From: Levilactobacillus fujinensis
Lineage (GTDB): Bacteria; Bacillota; Bacilli; Lactobacillales; Lactobacillaceae
Length of the DNA stretch: 41,251 nucleotides
NCBI RefSeq assembly: GCF_003946335.1
Contig: NZ_RHNX01000027.1
Coordinates: 1-41,251 of the forward strand
Direction: 5' to 3'
The notes beneath the pieces are model-generated. The model ran no database searches and was not told the DNA's origin. It saw only the letters and a program-made list of their open reading frames with translations. Position numbers and translations under genes: made by a program. Positions 33,562-41,160 of this stretch are shown here, piece after piece (within the stretch, counting starts at the first letter, position 1; every line of letters begins with the position of its first letter).

Positions 33562-33593
33562 ATCATACGCATTTTAGACCGAAAATGCATGAT
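33562..33593. promoter_or_regulatory. Palindrome over the DHA2 transporter promoter
   Basis: GCATTTT (33569-33575) and AAAATGC (33582-33588), flanked by ATCAT and ATGAT. The minus-strand -10 TATGAT (33567-33562) lies within it. Likely operator; the protein is unknown. Confidence 0.4.
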
Positions 33594-33600
33594 TAAATTT

Positions 33601-33631
33601 AAAAAAACGCGGTTGCTCAAGCTTCCGCGTT
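33601..33631 (-). terminator. Terminator overlapping the HD hydrolase stop
   Basis: Arms AACGCGG (33606-33612) and CCGCGTT (33625-33631), followed on the minus strand by seven T. The hairpin includes the last codons of the HD gene. Confidence 0.85.
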
Positions 33632-34276
33632 CCATTCGGCCTCATATTCGATTAGAAAATCTAGCATCACTTGTTGCCGATGTTCGGCTAGTTTTTTAGC
33701 TGCCGTTGTATTCATTAAGTCCTTTAGGGTCAGGAGCTTCTCGTAAAAATGATTAATAATCGTCTCGTTATCGAGATTACGATACTCCGCATGTGTCATT
33801 TCGGTTCGGGGCTTTACGGCCGGATCATAAATTTTTTCGCCGAAATGTCCCCCAAAGTAGATTGCTCGTGAAATGCCAATGGCCCCAATCGCATCTAGCC
33901 GATCGGCATCCTGAACGATTTGTCCTTCTAATGGTAGTGGTTTAGCCGTCCCATCAAGCGTCTTATGGTAAGACATGTTATCCATGATTAAAAATACGGT
34001 ATCAATCTGCACCGTCGTAAACCCTTGGTCAATCAGGAACTGACGAACCTCTTTACTAGCCGCGACAGTGTCCGTAACTAATTTTTCATCGATAACGTCA
34101 TGTAGATAGGCCGCCGTTAGGGTCTCAAGCCGGTCAGCTTCTGGATATGACTGTCCAATACGGTCTGCCAAGCCCACGACACGCTGAATATGGTCGAACC
34201 CATGGCCCGTTTCATCATTTCCCATTTTAGATTGTGAAAACTGCCGTACTGCTCCTAATACTGCTTTGTCTGTCAT
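33617..34276 (-). CDS. HD-domain phosphohydrolase
   Basis: 219 residues. The metal ligands of the HD superfamily are in HGFDHIQRVV, LHDVIDEK and QDADRLDAIGAIGI, matching the YedJ/YpgQ group of small nucleotide pyrophosphohydrolases. It acts in the cytoplasm on an unknown phosphorylated substrate. ATG overlaps the tetR stop (ATGA), so it is translationally coupled to the regulator and repressed or induced with it. The reason for pairing a nucleotidase with an exporter regulator is not clear. Confidence 0.88.
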   Translation of the reverse strand: MTDKAVLGAVRQFSQSKMGNDETGHGFDHIQRVVGLADRIGQSYPEADRLETLTAAYLHDVIDEKLVTDTVAASKEVRQFLIDQGFTTVQIDTVFLIMDNMSYHKTLDGTAKPLPLEGQIVQDADRLDAIGAIGISRAIYFGGHFGEKIYDPAVKPRTEMTHAEYRNLDNETIINHFYEKLLTLKDLMNTTAAKKLAEHRQQVMLDFLIEYEAEWNAEA

Positions 34277-34923
34277 TTTTCATCCTCCTGATCGGTTGGT
34301 TGCGACTTTGGCGACGACATTGGGCCGCCAGCAAATCCATAAAAAAACAAATGCATGAGTTGATCGATCAATCGTTGATACTTTTTCGGTGGAATATCAG
34401 CCGTACTAAAATATGTCACGTACATATGCAAGTACAACAATAATGCCTCATCGGAAATATCGGGATTGATCATACCGGCTGCCCGACCGCGAGCGACCAC
34501 AGTATCCCAGAACTTCTTTTCACCGGCTTCATAGGTCTGCTTAACCGCGCTACTTCGATAGTCACCTCGCATCTCATCAATCACGAATTGATAAAAATCC
34601 GGATGAATTGCATCACTCAGTTTAACCTTATTTGCCATCATAGCCTTGACAATATCCTGAAATGGTACCGTGTCATCATCAATTAGCTTCTGGAAGCTGG
34701 CATAGCCTTGAATAATCATTTCAATTATAACCTGCTGCCCGAGTACGAGCTTGCTATCAAAGTACTTATAGAGGGTCACCTGTGACACTCCCGCTTCCTT
34801 AGCCACCGTCGTGATGTGCGTTCCTTTAAACCCATCTCGAGTGAATAACTTGATGGCTGCTTCCAAGATTCGTTGTCGCTGTTGGACCTTACGCTCTTGA
34901 TTGGTTGCCACTTGTTCCACCAC
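34273..34923 (-). CDS. TetR-family transcriptional regulator
   Basis: 216 residues. The N-terminal TetR helix-turn-helix is canonical (ILEAAIKLFTRDGFKGTHIT, VAKEAGVSQVTLYKYFDSK), followed by a helical ligand domain (about 70-200) and a polar tail. It is divergent from the ABC exporter pair, and a perfect palindrome sits between them just upstream of the exporter -35, so the expected role is repression of the exporter until its drug ligand binds. Cotranscribed with the HD hydrolase gene. Confidence 0.92.
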   Translation of the reverse strand: MVEQVATNQERKVQQRQRILEAAIKLFTRDGFKGTHITTVAKEAGVSQVTLYKYFDSKLVLGQQVIIEMIIQGYASFQKLIDDDTVPFQDIVKAMMANKVKLSDAIHPDFYQFVIDEMRGDYRSSAVKQTYEAGEKKFWDTVVARGRAAGMINPDISDEALLLYLHMYVTYFSTADIPPKKYQRLIDQLMHLFFYGFAGGPMSSPKSQPTDQEDEK

Positions 34924-34992
34924 CCTCGCTAACTTAATGACTAATCGTTCTTAAGTTTATCATACCGCAAAACACTTGCGCTTTTAATTTTA

Positions 34993-35019
34993 GTGAACTA
35001 TTTCAGAAAAATAGTTCAC
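34993..35019. promoter_or_regulatory. Palindromic TetR operator
   Basis: GTGAACTATTT (34993-35003) and AAATAGTTCAC (35009-35019) are perfect 11-bp arms around 5 bp. The site ends 7 bp before the exporter -35 and lies about 30 bp upstream of the probable tetR -10 (TATGAT, 34964-34959), so both directions could be controlled. Confidence 0.7.
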
Positions 35020-35026
35020 CTTTTCG

Positions 35027-35055
35027 TTGACTTTCGTATCTACTGGGCTTACGAT
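35027..35055 (+). promoter_or_regulatory. Promoter of the ABC exporter operon
   Basis: TTGACT (35027-35032), a 17-bp spacer and TACGAT (35050-35055), 37 bp upstream of the ATPase start codon. Confidence 0.7.
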
Positions 35056-35091
35056 GTAAACGATTTTAAAACTGTGAGGAGGGGATTGCTT

Positions 35092-35985
35092 ATGACAAAT
35101 CCTGTACTTCAAATTAATCATCTCCAGAAAAAGTTCGGTCACTTTCAAGCATTAAAGGATATCACCTTTGATGTCCGCCCCGGTGAGGTCTTTGGCTTTA
35201 TTGGACCAAACGGTGCTGGAAAATCAACAACTATCCGGGTTCTACTCGGTATCATCCGTGCCAGTGGTGGAACCGCCACTGTCTTTGGCCAAAATGTTTG
35301 GTCTGATAGCGTTAGCATTCATCAACGCCTAGCCTATGTTCCCGGCGACGTCTACCTCTGGCCTAATCTGACTGGTGGAGAGATTATTGATCTCCTCCTT
35401 AAAATGAACGGAACCGCCCACTCCGCCAAGACCGATGACCTTATCAAGCGGTTTGGTCTAGATCCGACGAAGAAAGCCCGGACTTACTCCAAAGGGAACC
35501 GGCAAAAAGTTGCTCTCATTGCCGCCTTTTCGCAAGATGCCGATTTTTATATTTTCGATGAACCCACTTCCGGGCTAGACCCATTGAACGAACGTATCTT
35601 CCAAGAAGCCGTCTTAGATCTTAAGACCCGTGGAAAAGCGGTCTTACTCTCCAGCCATATTCTCTCTGAAGTTGAACGCATGTGTGACCGCATCGGTATT
35701 ATTCGCGAAGGAAAAATCATTGAAACCGGCAGCTTAGCCGAAATGCGCCACTTGACCCGGACGATGATTACCGTCACGTTAGGCGATGACTTTGACGTCA
35801 CGACTCTAGCCGGTACTCATGGCGTCACCGCAGGTCATCAACCACATGAATGGCAGTTCTCCGTCGAAGACGCGCAGCTCAGTACCGTCATAGATGCCCT
35901 TTCGCAACATCAGGTCATCGCGCTACAGAGCACCCCACCAACCCTTGAAGACCTCTTCATGCACTACTACACGGGAAAGGAGTGA
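35092..35985 (+). CDS. ABC exporter ATPase subunit
   Basis: 297 residues from ATG 35092, behind GAGGAGGGG; the longer frame back to 34993 runs through the promoter. Walker A is GPNGAGKST, the signature YSKGNRQKVALIAA (Ser-Lys-Gly variant), Walker B FYIFDEPTSGLD and the switch His in LSSHILSEVE. The C-terminal ~70 residues form the extra domain of drug-exporter ATPases. It pairs with the permease that follows and is of the type used for antibiotic or ionophore efflux. Controlled by the divergent TetR protein. Confidence 0.92.
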   Translation: MTNPVLQINHLQKKFGHFQALKDITFDVRPGEVFGFIGPNGAGKSTTIRVLLGIIRASGGTATVFGQNVWSDSVSIHQRLAYVPGDVYLWPNLTGGEIIDLLLKMNGTAHSAKTDDLIKRFGLDPTKKARTYSKGNRQKVALIAAFSQDADFYIFDEPTSGLDPLNERIFQEAVLDLKTRGKAVLLSSHILSEVERMCDRIGIIREGKIIETGSLAEMRHLTRTMITVTLGDDFDVTTLAGTHGVTAGHQPHEWQFSVEDAQLSTVIDALSQHQVIALQSTPPTLEDLFMHYYTGKE

Positions 35986-35990
35986 TCATC

Positions 35991-37613
35991 ATGTCACGTT
36001 ACGGACGTACTGGTCAACTGATTCGGTTGAATTTACGCCGCGACCGGTTCCGAATCCTCATGTGGGTCATTCTCCTTGCTGCTCTGATGACCAGTGTTGC
36101 TTGGAAATTTGAAGGCATTTACGGCACGCAATCCGAAATTGCGGCCATTAAAGGGACCCTAGCTAGTCCTGGTATTGTCGCCATGTTTGGTGCCTTCTCC
36201 TTTACTGGTAAAGTTACCACTGCCGAAATATTTGCGAATGAAATGTTACTCTTCATGGCGCTTATTCAGGTCGTCATGAACCTAGCATTAAGTATTCACG
36301 CAACTCGTTATGAAGAAGATCTTGGCATCACTGAGCTCGTCCGGGCACACGCCGTTGGTACGGCAGCGCCACTAGCCGCCGCTGCCACTGAATTAGTCCT
36401 CATAAATGGTTTTCTGGGTATTCTTTATAGTCTGGGACTAACCGCCGCTAACATGCCCGGGGCCTCTATCGAAGGAGACTGGCTGATTGGTCTAGGCTTG
36501 GCTAGCACCGGCCTCCTTTTTGGGATCCTTGGCCTATTGACCGCTCAGTTGGCTGACCATTCAGCTGGCGCCACTGGCTTAGCCTACAGTCTGTTTGGTC
36601 TCAGTTATCTCGCGCGGATGATTACCGATGTGCAACATCCCCATCTAACTTGGTGGTCACCACTCGGTTGGGTCGAAAAATTGGCACCTTACAATCAGCC
36701 AAATTGGACACCCATTTGGCTAAGCTTATTATCGGCTCTCGTTCTGGCAGAACTAGCCGTACTAGCTAATAATCACCGTGACCTTGGTGCCGGTGCCATC
36801 ACGACACGACCAGGCCGCCGAACTGCCTCAATCTTTCTTCGTGGTCCGCTTTCCCTGATTTGGCGGCGGCAACGAAATGTCATTATCGGCTGGATCGTTG
36901 GTATTATTATCTTTGGTGTCGCTTATGGAACGGTATTCAACACCATTGGCGATATCCTTAAAACTAATCCGACCATGCAACAGGTCTTTGGCACAGCCAT
37001 GGTCCATGAAGCCAACCATAAGGTGTTACTCAGCTTTACTTCGCTACTAGCCATTATCATGGCGGCCGTGGCCGTCATTCCTGGCATGCAACTGATTTTA
37101 AAGCTACACAGCGATGAGACTCGTGGCTGGCTCGAGGCCCTCTACGCACGACCACTTAGTCGCACGCGATTACTCTTTAGTTACGTCGGCACTGCCTTTA
37201 TCACCAGTACCCTTGCTTATATTGGCGGACTAGGCGGCATTGTCGTCATGGGCGATGCCAGCCTGAAGCACGTCCAGGACGGTATCAGTGCCAGCGAGTT
37301 TTGGCAAGGTATCTGGGCTCAGCTCCCCGAAATTTGGGTGTTCTTGGCGCTCAGCGTTCTCCTTGTCGGCTGCTGGCCACGACTCAAAGCCCTCAGCTGG
37401 TTCTATCTCGCCCTAGGCTTCATCAGTGTCTACATGGGAAGTCTATTAAAGTTGCCCGCCTGGGTCAAAAATCTTGCTCCCTCGGGCTGGATGCCCCGCG
37501 TACCACAACATGAGATGAACTGGACCACCTTCAGTTGGATGGTTGTCCTGGCCATTGTTCTCGTCATCGTCGGTTGGCTTGGCTATCGCCGACGTGACCT
37601 CCACATGAGCTAA
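35991..37613 (+). CDS. ABC exporter permease, tetronasin-resistance type
   Basis: 540 residues from ATG 35991 with AAGGAGTG upstream, 5 bp after the ATPase stop. Two homologous halves of about six membrane segments each, as in the large ABC-2-like permeases of the polyketide/ionophore exporter group. Each half begins with a basic LRRDRF or WRRQRN stretch before its first helix and has a large extracytoplasmic loop. It forms the membrane channel with the upstream ATPase. The actual substrate is unknown. The 37614-37833 gap holds nothing I recognise. Confidence 0.85.
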   Translation: MSRYGRTGQLIRLNLRRDRFRILMWVILLAALMTSVAWKFEGIYGTQSEIAAIKGTLASPGIVAMFGAFSFTGKVTTAEIFANEMLLFMALIQVVMNLALSIHATRYEEDLGITELVRAHAVGTAAPLAAAATELVLINGFLGILYSLGLTAANMPGASIEGDWLIGLGLASTGLLFGILGLLTAQLADHSAGATGLAYSLFGLSYLARMITDVQHPHLTWWSPLGWVEKLAPYNQPNWTPIWLSLLSALVLAELAVLANNHRDLGAGAITTRPGRRTASIFLRGPLSLIWRRQRNVIIGWIVGIIIFGVAYGTVFNTIGDILKTNPTMQQVFGTAMVHEANHKVLLSFTSLLAIIMAAVAVIPGMQLILKLHSDETRGWLEALYARPLSRTRLLFSYVGTAFITSTLAYIGGLGGIVVMGDASLKHVQDGISASEFWQGIWAQLPEIWVFLALSVLLVGCWPRLKALSWFYLALGFISVYMGSLLKLPAWVKNLAPSGWMPRVPQHEMNWTTFSWMVVLAIVLVIVGWLGYRRRDLHMS

Positions 37614-37833
37614 CCTGGCGTTAGCCTAACGACCCACTTTTGACTGAAGCATCATTAATAATCAAACCTGCCTAACCCATCACCCCACGCGGCCTTTACG
37701 GTCTCTAGCTATCTGTGCCTAAGACCTTTCTGCCCCTAATTAGTACAGCATCATAATGCTCGCAATTTCCTAAAGTATCCGGTATGCTGAACATACGTTG
37801 GCTCCCCCGAGTCCATAACGTACGACTTAAATC

Positions 37834-37886
37834 AAAAAAAATCACACCCCGTCCACCATCGTTGGTAGTTGGGGTGTGATTTTTTA
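37834..37886 (-). terminator. Terminator of ackA
   Basis: Arms AAAAATCACACCCC and GGGGTGTGATTTTT with an inner hairpin (CCACCATCGTTGG), U-tracts on both strands, 5 bp after the ackA stop. Confidence 0.9.
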
Positions 37887-37891
37887 ATCGG

Positions 37892-39079
37892 CTATTTCGT
37901 CAATCGTTCCACATCGCGAACAATCATGAGCTCTTCGTTCGTGGGCACAACCAGTACCTTCACGCGCCCACCGTCTGGACTAACAATGTGTTCCTCGCCA
38001 CGAAAATCGTTCTTAGCAGGGTCAATTGCAATACCAAAGTAATCAAGTTTATCCGCAATGGCTTGACGCATTTCCACACCATTTTCACCGGAACCCGCTG
38101 TAAACACGATAGCGTCCACACCATTTAATTCAGCAATGTAACTGCCGACGTACCGGACGACGCGGTTCACAAACATTTCCAAAGCCAGCTTGGATTTTGG
38201 ACGTTCGTCCTGTGTCTTTTCAAGGTCTCGCTGGTCTGGTGACAGTTCGGAAATTCCTAGCAGACCAGACTTATGATTCAAAATAGCAATCATTTCTGGC
38301 ATTGTTTTCCCTAATTTTTCCGCTAAAAAGGCGACCAATGAGGCGTCGATATCACCAGAACGCGTGCCCATCATGACCCCTGCTAATGGCGTGAAGCCCA
38401 TGGACGTATCCAGTGCTTGACCATGATCAAATGCCGTAATCGACGAACCGGATCCTAAATGTAATGTAATTAATTTTAAATCTTTCAGGGGTTTCCCTAA
38501 AATCTCAGCCGTTCGGTGGGCCACATAACGATGGCTCGTCCCGTGAGCGCCATATTTTCGTGCACCCAGCTTATCGTAGTACTCATATGGAATACTATAC
38601 ATGTAATTGACCGCAGGCATCTCAGCGTACAGTGAGGTGTCAAATACGGCAACCTGTTTTGCTTCCGGCAATAATTGCTGAAAAACTTCAATGTAATACG
38701 CTTGAACTGGATTGTGCAACGGCGCGTAGTCCTTTAGTTCCATGATCTGCTTCAGTACGATCGGTGTGATGACCGCGGAATCCTTAAAGACTTCACCACC
38801 CGCAACGATTCGATGACCAACACCGGTAATTTCGCTCAAATGCTTCACGATACCGTAAGATTTCAACCGCGTCAAAACCATCGCCGCTGCAAGCTCATTG
38901 GTAATGTTATCCTGTGTGTCGACGATCTTCTTACCATCTGGTAACTTGACCTTAAAGATCGACCCTGGAAGATTCAGCCGATCGACCATCCCCGATGCGA
39001 TAACGGTTTCTTCCGGCATAGAAAATAATTTCCATTTTAGCGTGGAACTGCCTGCATTAATTGCCAATGTTTTTGCCAT
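37892..39079 (-). CDS. ackA: Acetate kinase
   Basis: 395 residues from MAKTLAINAGSSTLKWKLF; GGGAGGAG lies 11 nt upstream. It converts acetyl phosphate and ADP to acetate and ATP, taking the acetyl phosphate made by phosphoketolase. The ASKHA fold motifs are INAGSSTLKWK, GHRIVAGGE, FDTSLYAEM, YGAHGTSHRYV, LITLHLGSGSSITAF, GVMMGTRSGDID and TAGSGENG. Length is standard. Monocistronic, with a promoter (TTGAAA-17-TAGACT) overlapped by a cre site, hence CcpA control. Lactobacilli often carry more than one ackA. Confidence 0.96.
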   Translation of the reverse strand: MAKTLAINAGSSTLKWKLFSMPEETVIASGMVDRLNLPGSIFKVKLPDGKKIVDTQDNITNELAAAMVLTRLKSYGIVKHLSEITGVGHRIVAGGEVFKDSAVITPIVLKQIMELKDYAPLHNPVQAYYIEVFQQLLPEAKQVAVFDTSLYAEMPAVNYMYSIPYEYYDKLGARKYGAHGTSHRYVAHRTAEILGKPLKDLKLITLHLGSGSSITAFDHGQALDTSMGFTPLAGVMMGTRSGDIDASLVAFLAEKLGKTMPEMIAILNHKSGLLGISELSPDQRDLEKTQDERPKSKLALEMFVNRVVRYVGSYIAELNGVDAIVFTAGSGENGVEMRQAIADKLDYFGIAIDPAKNDFRGEEHIVSPDGGRVKVLVVPTNEELMIVRDVERLTK

Positions 39080-39114
39080 GATTAGTGTTACTCCTCCCAT
39101 TTGACTTATCTCCT

Positions 39115-39143
39115 AGTCTAAAGAAAAATGTAACCGTTTTCAA
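39115..39143 (-). promoter_or_regulatory. ackA promoter
   Basis: On the minus strand TTGAAA (39143-39138), a 17-bp spacer and TAGACT (39120-39115). The -35 lies inside the cre site 39129-39142. Confidence 0.6.
39129..39142. promoter_or_regulatory. cre site over the ackA -35
   Basis: TGTAACCGTTTTCA matches all conserved positions of WTGNAANCGNWNNCW. A second, weaker cre-like sequence (CGTTTACGCTTGAAA, 39153-39167) lies upstream. Overlap with the -35 predicts repression by CcpA, unlike the upstream activating cre of Bacillus ackA. Confidence 0.6.
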
Positions 39144-39194
39144 GAAAAAGTTCGTTTACGCTTGAAACTCCTTATTAATTTAATTATAAACAAC

Positions 39195-39223
39195 AAAAAA
39201 GCCCGAGGATTTTCATCTCGGAC
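39195..39223 (-). terminator. Terminator of the short Apf-like gene
   Basis: Arms GCCCGAG (39201-39207) and CTCGGAC (39217-39223), followed on the minus strand by six T. Confidence 0.8.
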
Positions 39224-39238
39224 CCATTAATTTTAAAT

Positions 39239-39586
39239 TTAGAACCAACCGTAGCCTAACCAGTGACGTTTCGCACCCTGCCAAGAACCGTACCGATTAT
39301 GAGCATAATTATCAGCCGTCTTTTCTTGATTCGACTTACTGTAGTCACCGTGCAGCATTGAAACAGTCAATTGGTATTTCCCGTAATAACGACCGTTACG
39401 TGCGCGATAATTACCGCCAGACTCTTTTCCTGCGATCCAAGCCTTAGCTTTCTTTTCTTTCTTAGTCAGCGTGCAAACGTACTTCACACTTGCATCTGCA
39501 GTCGTGGTACCAATCACACCAGTGGCGCTAGGTAGAGCCATGGAAACGACCATGACAATAACCATAAAGAATGTCTTGAGCTTCAA
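39239..39586 (-). CDS. Short secreted Apf-like (transglycosylase-like) protein
   Basis: 115 residues from TTG, chosen because AGGGGGAA stands 5-7 nt upstream; the longer frame includes the promoter. The signal peptide (KLKTFFMVIVMVVSMALP) is probably cleaved after ADA. The mature part is almost only the C-terminal aggregation-promoting-factor domain: AWIAGKESGGNYRARNG, YYGKYQLTVSMLHGDYS, NRYGSWQGAKRHW. The Glu in KESGG is the expected transglycosylase-type catalytic residue. It lacks the LysM domain of its neighbour, so wall binding would be by charge. Shares a promoter layout with the next gene. Confidence 0.85.
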   Translation of the reverse strand: MKLKTFFMVIVMVVSMALPSATGVIGTTTADASVKYVCTLTKKEKKAKAWIAGKESGGNYRARNGRYYGKYQLTVSMLHGDYSKSNQEKTADNYAHNRYGSWQGAKRHWLGYGWF

Positions 39587-39617
39587 CGTGGTTCCCCCTA
39601 ACGGATTTATTAAGAAT

Positions 39618-39661
39618 ATCATAACCTTTTCAGGTTACAGTCTAGTTGTCCGAATGTTACA
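39618..39661 (-). promoter_or_regulatory. Conserved triple-hexamer promoter, short apf-like gene
   Basis: Read on the minus strand: TGTAAC, 5 bp, GACAAC, 5 bp, TGTAAC, 10 bp, TATGAT. The same arrangement stands at 40511-40554. The hexamers have an 11-bp period. TGTAAC half sites resemble WalR boxes (TGTWAH), but the middle one matches poorly. Confidence 0.6.
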
Positions 39662-39721
39662 GAACCGTGACAGCCCACCCCACTTTTTGCTGAATGGTGT
39701 CAAAAAACGCTTGATACCAGC

Positions 39722-39760
39722 AAAAAACGACGGTCCTCCTCAGAGGAAACACCGTCGTTT
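39722..39760 (-). terminator. Terminator of the LysM/Apf gene
   Basis: Arms AACGACGGT and ACCGTCGTT with inner TCCTC...GAGGA, followed on the minus strand by T6. Confidence 0.88.
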
Positions 39761-39810
39761 CATAATCTTATTTTTTTAGCTAACTTACCAAACTGATTAA
39801 ACGAGTCGGT

Positions 39811-40446
39811 TTAGTACCAACCGTTTGCTTGCCAGAAGGACTTGGCTGCAGCCCATGAGCCATAACGTGAAGTCACATACGAATTAGCAACCTTTTCCTG
39901 GTTGGCAGCTGAGTAGTCCCCATTTAAAAGCGACTTAGTCAGTTGATATTTCCCGTAATAGTTCCCGTTAGAAGCCGTGTAAGAGCCACCAGACTCCTTG
40001 TTGGCAATCCAAGACTTCGCTGAAGAATCGGAGCTAGACGTGGTAGATGACGTTGTAGCGCTAGTTGTGGTCCCAGTGGAAGCAGAAGTTGACTGACCAC
40101 TGTACGTGCTAGTCCCCGTACTCTTTTGACTACTGTAGTTGTTCGTCGTCTGTGTTGACCCAGTTGTTGCTGAATTAGTTGTTGCGGCGGTCGTAGTCGT
40201 TGACGTGGTTGAATCTGGAATCGTCAAGGATTCACCGACGTAGATTAAGTTAACATTCTTTAAGCTGTTGGCCTTTTCAATGGCCGAAACACTTGATTTA
40301 TATTGATTAGCAATCTTAGCGACCGTGTCTCCTGACTTCACCGTTACCCGGACGTCGGCGTTAGCGGAAGTGGTGCTAGCAAAGAATCCTGCACCTAACA
40401 CAGCAACAGTACCTAACGTAGAAACTAAAACTTTTTTGATATTCAT
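39811..40446 (-). CDS. Secreted LysM and Apf-domain cell wall protein
   Basis: 211 residues from ATG 40446 behind AAAAGGAGG; an upstream frame to 40494 has no support. Order: signal peptide (1-31, cut near SANA), LysM domain (about 33-78: VKSGDTVAKIANQYKSSVSA, VGESLTIP), a Ser/Thr/Gln-rich linker (about 80-145), and the C-terminal Apf domain (SWIANKESGGSYTASNG, YYGKYQLTKSLLNGDYS, TSRYGSWAAAKSFW). It binds peptidoglycan and probably cleaves it or helps keep cell shape and aggregation, as known Apf proteins do. A tandem paralog lacking LysM follows downstream. Confidence 0.93.
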   Translation of the reverse strand: MNIKKVLVSTLGTVAVLGAGFFASTTSANADVRVTVKSGDTVAKIANQYKSSVSAIEKANSLKNVNLIYVGESLTIPDSTTSTTTTAATTNSATTGSTQTTNNYSSQKSTGTSTYSGQSTSASTGTTTSATTSSTTSSSDSSAKSWIANKESGGSYTASNGNYYGKYQLTKSLLNGDYSAANQEKVANSYVTSRYGSWAAAKSFWQANGWY

Positions 40447-40510
40447 AAAAATGAACGTCCTCCTTTTAATTAGTGAAGCTGATTTGTCTATCAATTACTT
40501 AACGAGACCT

Positions 40511-40554
40511 ATCATAACCTGTGGACGTTACATCGGAGTTGTCAGGACGTTACA
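40511..40554 (-). promoter_or_regulatory. Conserved triple-hexamer promoter, LysM/Apf gene
   Basis: TGTAAC, 5 bp, GACAAC, 5 bp, TGTAAC, 10 bp, TATGAT on the minus strand, the same spacing as 39618-39661. Between the conserved blocks the sequence differs, so the blocks are likely under selection. The leader to the start codon is about 60 nt. Confidence 0.6.
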
Positions 40555-40984
40555 CCCTGATTAAGAAAAACTGACTTAAATGACAAACCGTAATGTGGTT
40601 AATAACGCTGAAACATTTACAACCTAATATGTTCACGATTGCGGGTAACCAAGAGATTATCTAAAAAATTAGTCATGACTGACCAGTTTTAACGAAAACC
40701 AGATTGACTAGATTTTTGGCCTAAAAGCTGCCGATTTTAGTAAATAGTGATCGGTTTAGACTTAGTCAGCTGCTGCTTTTGCCAGTTAATCACCAAGAAT
40801 GTCATTAACTGACGTGAATTGTCGCTGAAAGCACGTGTTTTTGAAAATACGCGTCCACGCTGCGTGGTGCTTCCTATAATTAATGAACAATATACTCGGC
40901 ACCTTGTCCGGCGATGGCTCATTGTGGTTTCATACTGGCTTAGTGCTTGGATTTGTTCTCGCACTGAGATCCCGATACTGGCAA

Positions 40985-41110
40985 CCTCCGAAACGAGTTC
41001 CACGAGGCAGCTCCCTCCGCTTAGTAACAATAAAAGCTCCTGTTCGGCATAGCCGAATGAGAAACTTTTATTTTCACTAATGCTCAGGAGCTAACCGCCT
41101 CGCTCCACTC
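40985..41110. repeat. Family A hairpin repeat, copy 3
   Basis: Outer arms GAGGC and GCCTC, middle arms AGCTCC and GGAGCT, then AAAAGC...TCCTG, and apex TTCGGC with GCCGAA. CCTCCGAAAC at its left end is shared with copy 1. It lies 17 bp beyond the minus-strand terminator 41128-41160. The 40555-40984 stretch before it has no gene I can support. Frames of 65-97 residues there overlap the repeat and lack ribosome sites. Confidence 0.8.
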
Positions 41111-41127
41111 TCTTTTCTCTTATACAC

Positions 41128-41160
41128 AAAAACGCCCCCAGACCTGCATCCGGGGACGTT
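41128..41160 (-). terminator. Terminator of a minus-strand gene beyond the window
   Basis: Arms AACGCCCC and GGGGACGTT with five A on the plus strand side. It must serve a minus-strand gene starting beyond position 41251. The remaining 90 bp could hold the end of that gene, but no frame is convincing. Confidence 0.75.

Noticed and set aside
40737-41080. Open frames of 65-97 residues on both strands
   Set aside because: They overlap family A copy 3 and its 5-prime block, lack ribosome sites, and carry no recognisable protein features.
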